The position numbers and the translations under genes are program-made. A stretch of DNA of 64,000 nt. Origin: Marsupella aquatica (taxonomy: Eukaryota > Marchantiophyta). The stretch is taken from assembly GCA_973895155.1 (NCBI GenBank), contig OZ316895.1, positions 5,084,001 through 5,148,000 of the forward strand, written 5' to 3'. The notes under the pieces are model-generated. The model was given only the letters and a program-made list of their open reading frames with translations, did no database searches and was not told where the DNA came from. Positions 13,605 to 24,960 of this stretch are shown here, piece by piece (positions within the stretch are counted from its first letter, which is position 1; the number at the start of each line of letters is the position of its first letter).

Positions 13605-13995
13605 GGTTAGGTGTAACCACTGCCAAAGACAAGGGTCTATGCTGGTATTAAATAAGGTTGGGAGCAAACTCTATAGTGGTTACACTGCTACTCCATTGAA
13701 TATATGAACAGCTAGACTGGCCGAGGTTGCCCCCAGTAGTTAGACTTGTATTCCGCTCTAAAATATGAAGTTTATAAGGATGCTTTCTGTATGTCCTGAG
13801 GTTAGGTGTAACCAATGCCAAAGACACGGATGTATGCTACGAGGTTGGAGCGAATGTCCTTCAGGAGTTGAACTTCTACTCAGTTGAGAATATAAACCGA
13901 GAGGTGGAAGATGCCTCCAAAAAGGTGATAAGACTTTCTCTATGACATGGTTCATGCTATTTTTAATAAGATTGGGAGACAGCAGGAGCGCCTAG
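13605..13995. repeat. Diverged two-copy tandem duplication, period 195 bp
   Basis: GGTTAGGTGTAACCACTGCC at 13605 recurs as GGTTAGGTGTAACCAATGCC at 13800. Each copy continues with AAAGACA, TATGCT and GAGGTTGG-like blocks. The second half of each unit is much more diverged. Confidence 0.7.
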
Positions 13996-14261
13996 AAGAG
14001 CTCACTGTTGAAAAGTCTGGATTTCTTGCCATGTCCATATACAGAATATTTATCAGGATTACACACGAATTTCAATGCACAAAGAAACTTGAAGTTGATA
14101 CCCAATGGACCACCATGTTTGACCTAGTTGAACCAAACAACTTTTGACACCCAAATATGTGAACATGTACAAAGTAAAATTGTCTCTAAATACAAAGTAA
14201 TGTTTTCAAAACAATCCATCTGGGCTGCGGTGGTCCATCTAGGTCCACTGTCAAATGTGGT

Positions 14262-14307
14262 GGTCCATCTAAGATTCTGTGGCAATGTGGCTATTCTTAG
14301 ATGGACC
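14262..14307. repeat. Perfect 13-bp inverted repeat
   Basis: GGTCCATCTAAGA at 14262-14274 pairs exactly with TCTTAGATGGACC at 14295-14307. Another GGTCCATCTAGG lies just upstream at about 14232, so the motif is locally repeated. Confidence 0.7.
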
Positions 14308-15153
14308 GGTTTTGCATGTGGGTGGCCTACTGCAATCAACCCTAATCTTCAACAAAATTAGAATCACAGTGAAAGTAGGGGGCAAGGCATGCCTGTTTGA
14401 CCATGGGGTCCTTCAAGCACCTCAAACCAGAGGCCATTTTACAAGCTTTAAACCCTAAATCGTCCCTACACCCTCTGGCCTTACCAACACTAAGACAAGC
14501 TCAAATGTTAAACCACCACTTGCCATATATAAGGGGGAAGCTTTTTTCACATTCCATTCACTTTCTCTTTTACAGTGGAAGTTTTCTCCACAAGCAGGAA
14601 ACACTTACTTTTGATGGTAACTATAGGTAACCTGTAGCTTTTAACCGGCGGGTGTGGTTCAAAGTCATGCGAGATAGTTCTTTTTTCAAAGTGTAGTAAA
14701 AGTAGAGGAATATTTTCCTACAAAAGTGATCCAAATCTTGACCGGGGCAATATGCTCCCCTCAAAGTCGTCTGGGTGATTCTTAGCTTTTGGGTGCTTTA
14801 GACTACTGCCGTGCAAGCACTTTTCACCTTCACTATATCTCATTAATTTTAATGGTACTTAATAGGGTCTGCATACAGCACAAAGGTATGTTTGAATCCT
14901 GCATCCAGGCATGTTGGGCATTAGTTAATGGGTAAGTCAGTGTTTAAATCACCCCAAATTGCACAGTGCTATTGGAGGATTCACTGTTCACCTGCGTTTA
15001 GTAGGACTAACTTTTCACTTACATTTTGAAGACCGGATGACCACTTCCAGGCATGAAGATGACTCTAAGTAGAGGGACTAAATATCAGTCCCATTCACTT
15101 ACAGTTGTCTGTCTTCTGCTGGAAATGGACCCATCCAAAAAAGGTGCAGGCAC

Positions 15154-15477
15154 CCTAAGGGCTGTCTTGCATGTGCAAGAGTCCTGAAAAATGCTACCCC
15201 TAGCAGCCCACAGATGTCGGGAAAAAGTGTGGACCCAGGATCTAAGCACAACCAAGCTTCCGTGTGAAGTGCTTATTCAGTTGGATCTACTGCCATTTTG
15301 TTTTATTCAAAGTCAAAGTTCGGGACCTCAAGGACCGGAAAATTTCCGGCCCTTGCCTTTGCGTATCCTCTGTAGACGCCATCAGGACTGCCGGCTTGTC
15401 GCTTGGTTTAGAGATGCCATGGGTTCATTTGAGGGCCGAAAATCAAAGGACCTTGCACATGCAAGACGGCCCTTAGG
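15154..15477. mobile_element. MITE-like element with about 30-bp terminal inverted repeats
   Basis: The left end CCTAAGGGCTGTCTTGCATG matches the reverse complement of the right end, CCTAAGGGCCGTCTTGCATG, and the match runs on through GTGCAAG to about 30 bp with few mismatches. The element is 324 bp and has no transposase, so it would be non-autonomous. I cannot confirm a target-site duplication in the flanks, so the superfamily is open. Confidence 0.7.
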
Positions 15478-18400
15478 CTGGTTTGCACAGTCTTCCCACC
15501 AGATCTTACCTTTAGTGCTGAGGTCAAATAGGAAAGCTTCCAGCTGCTGCAACTCTTTGATGGCAGGTTGAATAGAACTCTTGGACTATGAGGTTGGGAG
15601 TGTAGCTATTGACAAATTCTACTTCCTGTTACAACAGTGTGAGTCCCAACTTTTTTCTAGACATTACAGTTTTCTAAAGATGGGGGAACAGTGTAGTCCA
15701 GGCTAGCTATGAGGAACAACAATTTCTCTTTCACTCTCCAACATGAGCCATTCTCCAAGCTGAGTAAAAAAAAATTCAACCTAGCACTTTGACCATAGCT
15801 CTTTGAGGTCGGCAAAAGAGTTTAGGGCCAATTTGTATGTACACAGCCCTTCTTTTTATGGCCCTCAAGTTGACTCATGCCATCATATGATAGAGTAAGA
15901 GTTTAATGTGTGAACCTCCTCCTGAGGCAGGCCTGACAACAATCATTGTGGGTTTCCAAGGGCAAGTGCGCATCACACATAGCAGGGACAAAGATACCAA
16001 GATCTGCTTTTTTACAGGTTTGAGAGGGATTAGGGCCGAATTCTTCAGGGCTACATAGATAAGAGTTGGCCCGTAGACCCAATATTCTATTACAAACCTA
16101 GTGAGAATTGGATTTGCTATGTTGTTTGCTGTCGTTTTGAATGGATTTCAATTGGATGTTTGAAGGGGAAAAGAAATTGTATGAAAAACAACAATCATCC
16201 TCTCCCACCATGCTCAAATGGCGATTCAATGTCTATCTCAAAAAGCGAATCTAGTAGTCGTTTACCCATTCGACGTATCCTCTCTCAAAACGTGTGTCCG
16301 CAAATCCCTGCTGTTTGTCACATTAGATACGTATGCGTGGTGGCGTAATTTGTCCGCCGTAGACTTGGCCTTGCACAACTAGTAGCGGTCTGTCGGATGA
16401 GTCATCTAATCTTCTTTACAGAGATAGCAGCTATGGGAGCAATCCACGGAATCTATGGAGCAGACTGCAGACGCCTGTTGGCTGTAGGAGCCAGCAGGCA
16501 ATCAGGCCGCCACAGGAGCGTTGCACTCCATGCCGAGTCGGTGTGATGTTGCCTTTTTCTTTCCACCTGACCGGCGGCCGAGAGGTAATCTATGTCGTGC
16601 GTGCGTATTAGGTACAATGTACAGTCCAGATCAGTGGACCGACCTATAAGAGAGTGGGGAGGAGTTTTCTCGGAACTCATGCGCATCTGGGATTTCGCCA
16701 GGTCCGCCGGAAGGAAGGAGTCCGGTGCTGATTCGACGAAGGTCGGGAGTGGGGGACTGAGGGAGTGATGAGTATTGAGACTTCATAGGTGGGTACCAGA
16801 TTTTCTCTGGATTTCCACTTGGATTTAAGCGGGGCCTGGGTCTTCCCTAGCCATCGATTTGGTCCAGCCGGATCCCCAAATGCCTGAGGTGAGGGCGAAA
16901 CGCCTCAAGAGTCCTTAGACTGCCCACTGCCGCTCTGCAGTTCTCCACACTTACAACGATGATACCTCTAGTCAAGTGCCGGATCGTATTTGGAACTTGA
17001 AAATAAAAAGTACGATAACTATATTTGGCTCCCAAAGACAATCTAGGGTTAAAAGTTTAAATCACGACACGTTTTGTAAGGCACCTATGTATGTGGCTGC
17101 GTAATTATCCAACCTGATCAGGTCAATTCAGTAGTAAAGAAGAGGAAACTTACAATAGCCACGAGCTATGCTGCTATGGTGGATAAACAATTCAGGATAA
17201 GAAAGTCATTGTCTGGAGTATTGTAGAGGTTTGCAGCGGCCCTAAGAATTCTTAGCGGCGATGATTGGCAGTTGCGAGAGTGGGGCTCTCGCCAGTCGCC
17301 ACTGTCGTACTTCTCAACAGCGTTGCAGTGCAGTGAACGGCCTGACTAGATCTGGGGTTAGCTCTTGAGGAGTACAGACTGTTGGTGTATGGATTGCTGT
17401 CAATTGCATTGTTGACCTGTTAGCGACTGTAGCAGTTGTAGCTTATCAAAGTACCAGTGGCGGCCGACTTCCCGAACTCGACTGACCTGGAAAAAGTGCA
17501 ACAGGCTCTTCGTGCGAGCGAGCGAGCTTGCTTTAGGAGTTGCACATAGAAGGAGGAACGCAGTGGCTTGGACATGACCTTCGTGAGCGACTTCGTGCAA
17601 TCGAGAATCTCCGATCCAATCAGTAAAGGCGGATGTGCACGACCTTTTGTATGCCTTAGTCGGTGTGATGCTATGCGCTTTCCTCAAGCAACGTTTACCA
17701 GTACGGTGTGGATCCTACTGTGCGTTTTTAAAACCTCCTTCCCTTGCAATTCTCTCCCGCACGAAATCCTGCATGGTGTCTTTATGCAATTGAAAACCTA
17801 CAATTACAAGTGTTGAAACAATTCGTTGTTTACTTTGGTCGGTGACGTATGCGGTGAAAGTAATGTAGCTCTCGCACGCACACCAGAAGATTGCAGCACA
17901 GGTGACATCTGTCTTGGGGGGGACGGAGGCCATAGCGCTCCGAGGTCATGGCTGTGCAAGGCTAAGGCTGGTGTGACGCCGCAAAAATCTAGTTCTTTCA
18001 CGGGTAAAGAAGTTCCCGATACGTCGCGCTGGCGTCTGTGTCTATCAGAAGTACAGTTTCCTCGCGGAGAGACGACCGACTTGACTGACTTGCTAGATTT
18101 ACAGAGCTTCAACTTCGCCTTCGCTTGCTGGATGAGTTCTCCACCACTCGTCATTCCCAAAATTTAACACCTACTAATAAAGCGCCTCTTCTGCTACTTT
18201 CAAACTTTCCTTCGATCTCGGTGGACCATTTTCCACCGGTCTTCTGTTATGCGATTCACAGCTCGAAATTCGCGCTCGGACTCTCGGTACCGTTTCCACT
18301 GTGCGTATGAAATCCGAAGTTGGAACTATGTTCTGCTTGGGCTAAAGAGACTTTCGCTGCGAGATAACTCGCTTTTCAAAGTACCTTTAATCACTACTGT

Positions 18401-19047
18401 AGTCTCTCGTCGCTCCACTGTCGTGTGAACCAAGTCCAGTTTGCAAGGGGAATACCACAAGGCGGTGGGGCACATAATATATGGCGGTGTGTCGCTTATG
18501 GGAATCAGAGAGAATAGTGCGGCCCTCCCCAGCTCCCCTCCCTCCTAGATGATATTCGTCAAAGTACGTCTCGACGATTCAACGTCCACGTACTATCGTA
18601 AGGGCAACAAAGGTTCCCCACGATGTCAACATGAGCATGCAAGCGTCGAAGCGGCTCGAGTTAACTGGACCGACATGCAAGAAAATTCCCCGAAGTCAAG
18701 CAAGAAACAACAGGAAACTTTAGAGGAACTTTGGCGCGAAGAAGGTTTGAGGCGTTCTGATTTATCTCGATTGATTTTTGAAAGCTTAGGCCCCACAAAT
18801 TGCATGTTAAGTATAGTTTGTGGTTGTGACAGTACACTTGGACTGCTCTCACTGGCCGAAGCTGTTGGATTGGGATTTCACCACTTCCGTCATCACGGTG
18901 TAAGTCGTGGTCATCACAAATAATACAGTATTGGAATTTAATAATCTGTTAGATTCGCCAGGCATTTCCAACAGTGCGATTCCCTGCCAAACTTCTGTCC
19001 ACTTAAGCTGACGGGAACTGCTTGACTGTTTCTATTCAAAGAGTCCC
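15478..19047. other. Intergenic stretch, no supported gene
   Basis: From about 16.4 kb base composition becomes more GC-rich. Open frames of 60-125 codons occur, including a fully overlapping antisense pair at 17804-18167 and a plus-strand frame at 18549-18923. None shows a domain I recognise, and antisense pairs of equal length argue against either being coding. A short unknown gene cannot be excluded. Confidence 0.4.
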
Positions 19048-19384
19048 AACTCAAACGCTGTGCGCGACAACGTCCGATCCACTTTTCAAATGACTTACTA
19101 CGCTTTCAGCTTTCATAAAATTGTGTTCCAAATTCTCAACTCCAACGCAATGTGCGACAATGTCAAATCGACACATTTAGGCTTTCCGCTTTCATCAAAA
19201 TTGTGTCCCAAATTCTCAACTCAAACGCAATGTGCGACGATGTCTGATTGACACATTTAAGGTTTCCGCTTTTCGTCAAATTGTGTTCCGGATTCTAAAC
19301 TCAAACGCAATGTGCGACGATGTCAGATCGACTGATCAGCACTTTCCATTATCATCATCAAAATTGCGTTCCAAACTGTCCCAA
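19048..19384. repeat. Four-copy tandem array, period about 80 bp
   Basis: Units start with AACTCMAACGCWRTGTGCGA at 19048, 19138, 19218 and 19298, so the spacings are 90, 80 and 80 bp. Each contains a form of TTTCATCAAAATTGTGTTCC. The array begins about 360 bp past the stop codon of the minus-strand SABATH gene and may reach into its 3' transcribed region. Confidence 0.85.
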
Positions 19385-19740
19385 ATCTCAGACACAATGT
19401 GCACGATGAGGCATGACTACCCATTTCCTTCTTTCATCAAAACTGTATCAAAATTGTACAAAATTTTATCAAAATTTCTCAGAATTATGTACAAAGCACA
19501 CACCGGACGGTCTCGCCTGCTGAAGCTGCTGCTATGCTTCTCTGATAACTGCTGTCTCCTCTCCAATCAAAATCTAAACTCTCCTTCCTAGACAAATAGG
19601 GGTAGGGACACTTCGCAGGCGATCTCGTGTAAAGAATTTTGCCTACAGAACGAATTGTGCAAAAATGGTGAACGGCCAATCGTTCGTAATCCGCCTTCGT
19701 ATGTTTAACGCCGATGTCAAAATTTGTGGACTTCGATCAC

Positions 19741-21390
19741 TCACTTGCGGATGAGGACCACTAAGTTCACGTGTGACAAGCTAACCTTCTCTTCCCGAGC
19801 TTCGTCTTGAGAACGCTCGATAGCCCTACGCTCAAGACGCAGGAAAAATTCGTTGGCTACGGCCACTCCCATATGCGATTCCACAAGGACTCCCAGCAAA
19901 CTTCTACATATCTTCGCTACCCTTCTGCCGCATTCGGGAGGACTCGCTCTCAACTCTTCTTGCGTCACCGGGTTGGCAGGCACATCGTCCAACAGTTCCA
20001 CCCGATCGATTGCGAATTCGCTGACTTCCTCGACAGCCTCCCTCATCTCGTCAATGGTTCGGTAGTAAATAGGTATGTTGAAGCTGTCTCTCACCTGACG
20101 ATCCAGAAGTCCCTGCAGCACAATCGATACACAAGTATAAATCTCGCGCTATGACTGTCGTATGTAGCTAGTAGCAGCGGCGAAAGGCACAGAAATAAGC
20201 AGCTCGTTACAGATGGTCAGGCCCATTGGGACCATTATCTTGTCCAGAGATGTAAATGTCGCATTCTGAGGTAGCGGTCTCACAGGACTCAGGCGATATC
20301 CGTGCATACCTGAGATACGAGCTCCTCGAACACTTCCTCCATGTGTCTACCGAACATTGTAGTCGCATTAGGATCATATTGAAGCGTTGGGCTGGAGTCC
20401 TTTCGTCCTTTCATTAGCAAGAACATAAGGCCGCCAGAAACCATCTCTTCCGCCCGGGCTCTCAAAAACTCACACATATCCTTTCTGGCTTGCGCGGCGT
20501 AGGCCTGGCCTACCGAAGGTTTACCACCGTGAATCCACACAAAGCCATCGTTGAAGGCAGGCGAGTCCGCATCCTGGACTATTTCAGGTATCTGTGAATC
20601 ACTTCCAGAGCAGCAGGCAGGACCATGTCAGGAGAACAGATTACAACACAGCCATACACTACGAGCAAATCTGCGACGGGGTTACAAAACTACATTTGCG
20701 AAATTTCAAGGTATCCTCTCAAGGACCAATCAGTCCACGATCATGTGTCTGCAAACTTGCCTTTGATAGCCAGTGAAGAGAAAAAGAGGAGAAGACGACG
20801 TCAAGCGATGACCGGGGAAGTAAGCGCCCATAGAAAGACCCAAACACGCCCGTAGAGAAGTAGTCTCCGACAGTACTCGTCGACTGAGGTCTCTTGCGAC
20901 CCTGCCCATTACGTGCTTGGTTGATGAGGCGGAACAGACCGTTGAAGTCGTTGGACAGCAAGTCGACGAAAAACACTTGAAATTCGGGAGTATGGTCCTT
21001 GTGAGAAGAGACGGAGTACCGAGATTTCATCAAGCTAACGACGAGGTTCATGTGTTCAATACTGTTCGGACCCGACGAGCACCCAAGGTCCGCAATCTTG
21101 ATCAGCGATTTGCTCGGTAAACTGATCCTCTCAATAGCAGCCTTGAGAGTGGGGAGCACAAATTTCAGTCCATCCGCCTGTGTGCGAGAATTCTTGGCGT
21201 AGCAATCATCTCCCTCCCCACCTTGCATCGCCAGGAATGCGGTCAGGTCCTGCGAGTTCTCGGCGCGATGCTGTGACATTTTCTCTCGACCCTGCTCAGT
21301 TGTTCCTTCGGCAAGGTCCGACTGCTTCAATTTCTCGGGCACGCCGCGCGGAGCTTGCGACCCAGCCAACTCAGCCGCGGAGACCGTCAT
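19741..21390 (-). CDS. SABATH-family SAM-dependent carboxyl methyltransferase
   Basis: Predicted to transfer a methyl group from S-adenosylmethionine to the carboxyl of a small acid, as in salicylate, jasmonate, gibberellin or indole-acetate methyltransferases; the substrate cannot be told from sequence. Three exons join in frame: 21390-20761, 20591-20310 and 20112-19741, giving 427 residues. Visible motifs are YAKNSRTQ (64-71, SAM and substrate contacts), ADLGCSSGPNS (100-110, SAM loop), DLLSNDFN (143-150), GSFYGRLLP (184-192), SSFSLHWLS (201-209, with the substrate-pocket Trp) and DSFNIPIYY in exon 3. All key positions are intact. Intron 1 has a GC-AG border (AAAG|GCAAGT). Family members are usually about 360-390 residues; the excess is an N-terminal extension. 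An internal ATG at 21279 would give a more usual length. An in-frame GTG at 21411 is not a plausible start. Confidence 0.9.
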
Positions 21391-23447
21391 AGTTGCCGGA
21401 TCAATACTCACTTATTAAGAATAGTGTGGCGCCCCAATAATCCTCCGTCGAAACCGTCTGAGTCGCCACAAATGAATGGAGAAATACATGAGAAACCTTG
21501 CAACGGTGGAACGAGAACGGAATCGACGAAGTCTTCACACAGCACAACTAACTTCTATGTACCTACGTAGTAATGCGACTCGGGAACCAAAAACAAACGC
21601 TACAGTAGGTCATAATCATTCGGATGATTGCCAAGGCTCACTATATGGCAGACCAAAATTCCCTCCTGTCCTCCTACAAACACTGCGCCGCCTGTTTTAT
21701 TAACTGCCAGCCCGTCCTCGCTTGGAGTCAATAATTTCTCATTAAGATTCTGACAAGTCAGCTTACTTTGCTGTCAGGACAAGCTGCATGTGATTGTTAT
21801 CACCCTGTTCGATCTCACGGTTTTTCCTTGATTAGATCCGTGGGACAAACAGCCAGTGAGAATTAGTTAGACCTAGTTGCTGCTGCTGCCCCACGAGCGA
21901 GCGCAGGCCAATGGCTCCTCCGGGCTTTGCTGTGTTTTCCCGGCGCAAGCCCATTATTGCGCAAAGGAGGAGGAGGAGGAGGCGATCGTCGCTCCGCGGA
22001 AACAGCTCCTCCACCGGGAAAACTCAACTCAACTCCGGATGCCGACCGTCATGAACGAACGGCTTCCTTCATCACGGCAGAAGACCGCTCGTCGTTTTTG
22101 ATACCGTGATCAGAATGACGACAAGGGTTTACGAGTTGCGACGAGAAGTCGAGACCTTCAACAGACAGAGAAAGCGTGGGATGATTGCGCTGAAAAGGCA
22201 TGTCTCGCAACCAACACACCATTCGCATGACCGTTTTCAGCTAAGTACTGGTCCACCAAACACTTCCCGAGTGCTTTTCGGCTCTAGCGGAGCCATTCTT
22301 ACCTGGGTGAGACCACTGTGTCGCATCACTTGACATCATCACCCGTCGACTCTTTGCCACTCACCCCCGCACACTTGGTATCTTTGCGGCTCGGATTTTT
22401 TCACCGTCTTCCAGAATGTTATAAACCCTCATCGGGCAGGTCACTCGGCAGTCCTTCAGTTTGCAGGTGGGCCCGTCCGCCCGCCTCCAGTAAGTCCCTC
22501 TCAGCACTAAATTAGTCCCCGACTCTCCAGCCTCGCAATCCCATCTCAACCCACCCCAATCCAACCCATTCAAAGTCGGCTGCGCGAGAGATAGGTACAG
22601 AAAACTCGCATCGCACTCATGACTCTACTACTCAGAAAACGAGACGCGAACTCTTTAGGGCCCAACAACACACCCGAGCATGATCTGATGATCATCTGGG
22701 GATCAGTGACGATCGAGACATATTCACAGCAAAACATCTATCCACATCATTCAGCGCGGGTTTGCTTGCCAGCTACTGTTAGTAGCTATCCTAGCGGGCA
22801 GAAATAGGCTCTTACCTTTGGATTACAATCTCGCCAATTGACTCCAGTTGCAGTAGGAGCAGTGCGACTCTGACCAGCGATTCACTTCGCATCAACTACA
22901 ACCGGAGTGAGGAATGGAGAGGATTCAGCGAGTCTTAGCGCAGATTGTTATCCACCTTAATATGATTGTGTTTGCTCCTGCTGCAAGGATGCAATTTATG
23001 GGCCATCACCTGAGTAACTTTGCCCAGTCACGAAGCTCAGGGCCTAATCATAATAATAGGCTCTGCTTGTCGTTTCAATTGGCCTTCGGGTACTGTACAA
23101 AGGTCCTTTGTTCTGTTCTGGCATCAGTTATGTAGTAGTCGACTCGTTGTGCCAGGTAGCACAACCCGTTGCCTGTTGGCCTTCAATCGAGCTCAGCTCT
23201 CATGAGCTGCGTAGATCGAGAATCAGTGTACCCAAATTCCGTAAGTTCAGAGCAGAGCAGTAGACTCGTCTGCTGCCATTTATACATACCTCCAATTCGA
23301 GATCAAGTCGAGTAGTAGTAAATTGTCGAAAGAATCAGAAGAATCAGCTCATGCATCTGAACTATATACAGTCTCTTCCTCGAGAATACAGGCCACGAGG
23401 AAGTTCAGAGAGTCCCAGTGTGACCCGGCTTTGCGGCATGGCTCACC
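21391..23447. other. Region upstream of the SABATH gene, no gene seen
   Basis: This stretch should include the SABATH promoter and 5' UTR. It holds a GGA-rich run near 21967-21980 and several short open frames without domains. I could not pick out a convincing TATA box or operator. Confidence 0.35.
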
Positions 23448-23800
23448 GACTCTTTTGTTTTGTAACCTGCCACTATTAATTTCATGCCTTTTTATAGACC
23501 CCTCATTCAAATTTCACATACAATGTAGTGATTTTAACCCTACCCAGGATAGTAAGGCATGGCATGGCATGACCCCTCGATTCTTTTGCTTCCTAACCTG
23601 CCAATCCTGTAGTGATTTCATGCCTTTTTATAGACCCTCATTCAAAGTTCATATACAATTTAGTGATTTTAACTCTACCCAGGATAGCCAGGCGTGGCAT
23701 GGCATGGCATGGCCCTCGATTCTTTTGCTCTTTAAAACCTGCCACTAGTGAATTCATGCCTTTTTATAGACCTTCACTCAAATTTCATATACCCAGGATG
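23448..23800. repeat. Tandem array, unit 131-139 bp, 2.5 copies
   Basis: Units start with GAYTCTTTTG at 23448, 23579 and 23718. Each carries TTCATGCCTTTTTATAGACC, then an ACCCAGGAT block and, in the first two, a GGCATGGCATGG tract. The third copy is cut short where the pentamer microsatellite begins. Confidence 0.85.
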
Positions 23801-23881
23801 CAAGGCAAGGCAAGGCAAGGCAAGGCAAGGCAAGGCAAGGCATGGCATGGCAGGACATGGCATGGCAGGACATGGCATGGC
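23801..23881. repeat. CAAGG pentamer microsatellite grading into CATGG repeats
   Basis: Eight perfect CAAGG units occupy 23801-23840, followed by CATGG and CAGGA units to about 23881. The tract sits where the CATGG-rich end of the preceding 139-bp unit would be, so it probably arose by slippage of that segment. Confidence 0.9.
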
Positions 23882-24516
23882 TGCTGGCCTCGTGGGCTAT
23901 TGGCAAGAATCAAGAATGGCCAACCTAGCAAAGAGAATTATTAAAGTTGTCACTGGCTGATTTAAGATTCCCTTTCATCTAAATAACTACTGGAGTTGGG
24001 TTCCTGGGCAGGCACCAGGTGGTCAATTTGAAAAATCTACTGTAGTATGTAGAGAGTACTTGGAACTCGAGCTGTTGGCATGGATGTCAGCCACAACCAA
24101 GCCAACCATGGTTTGAGATGCTAAACCCATGCTCTTCTACCCTATTACCTCCACATGTGTACATAATACACCTGATATAAGTCCAATCCCTCACTTAGTG
24201 CATAAACTCCTTCCCTAAAGTTAGTGTGGAAATTGCTGATTTAGTGCACCCTTTACAAGTGCAATCACTCTGACTATGGAATACTATAACTACATGCAAA
24301 TAAATGAAGGTACTTATTTATCTCAACTATGTAATGCTTGAGGCTTTAGTGTGCCAGCAAACAGGAAAACAATTCTTGTTACGAGGAGACAAAATTCATG
24401 TTAGGAGGGGAAATCCCTACTTAGCGGCAAAATATCCTAGCTAGCCACCTGATAAATAAAACCCAAGTTGCGGACTCCTCTTTTGGCTAGTGAACCTGTT
24501 AAGACCCCCATGGAAA

Positions 24517-24660
24517 GGTAGACTTTGTGGTAGCTCACTTGAGTAGAGACTGATAGGTCTTGGGTTCAACTGTTGTGATTGACATTTCCTGACTATTGTG
24601 GTTGACTCTTCCCTTTCTGTGGGGTTTTCACAGATTTCCCCTTAAAAAAAGTTTTAAGAA
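24517..24660 (+). repeat. SINE-like element with pol III box A and box B matches
   Basis: TAGCTCACTTGA at 24531 fits the tRNA box A pattern at most positions, and GGTTCAACTGT at 24563 partly fits box B, at tRNA-like spacing. A related segment with the same core, GTGGTAACTCACTTGAGT, lies at 28690. This suggests a tRNA-derived SINE family. The right end near an A-rich run at about 24644 is a guess. Confidence 0.4.
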
Positions 24661-24704
24661 GGCCCCCACGAAAAGTTCTTTTCAAAATCCCTAGCACCAC
24701 ATGT

Positions 24705-24960
24705 AGCCATGCTCTCACATCTACAATTATAATAAGTGATCCCGCCTTTTTTCGTCCTTCGTCCCGTTATGAAATACAGAATTGGCGGGAATCAAAACTG
24801 GCCGTTAGATATTTTAGAGGATTTTTGTATCCATTCGATTCAATTACCACTTGCCCTCTCTTGCCTCTCAGCCCCCCGTCCCTGTGGGCCAGCCCTCATT
24901 GCACGTGCAAAGCATGGGCATAAGGCTCGTTCAGTCATAATTAGATAGGAACAATGATAT
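24705..24960. repeat. Dispersed repeat family C, copy 1
   Basis: The segment resembles 48385-48610 in the same orientation. Shared blocks are ACATCTACAATTATAATAAG (ACATTTACAACTATAATAAA in the other copy), a C+T run ending in a GTCCTT-like block, and CCGTTAGAT. The pattern suggests a small transposable element, but I cannot define its ends. Confidence 0.5.

Noticed and set aside
17804-18167. Overlapping antisense frames of 113 and 118 codons
   Set aside because: Equal open frames on both strands over the same bases reflect GC-rich composition; neither peptide has a known motif.
20113-20309. Possible coding exon inside SABATH intron 2
   Set aside because: The frame NATFTSLDKIMV is open but ends in a stop, while direct joining gives the family phrase ELVSQGLLDRQVRDSFN.
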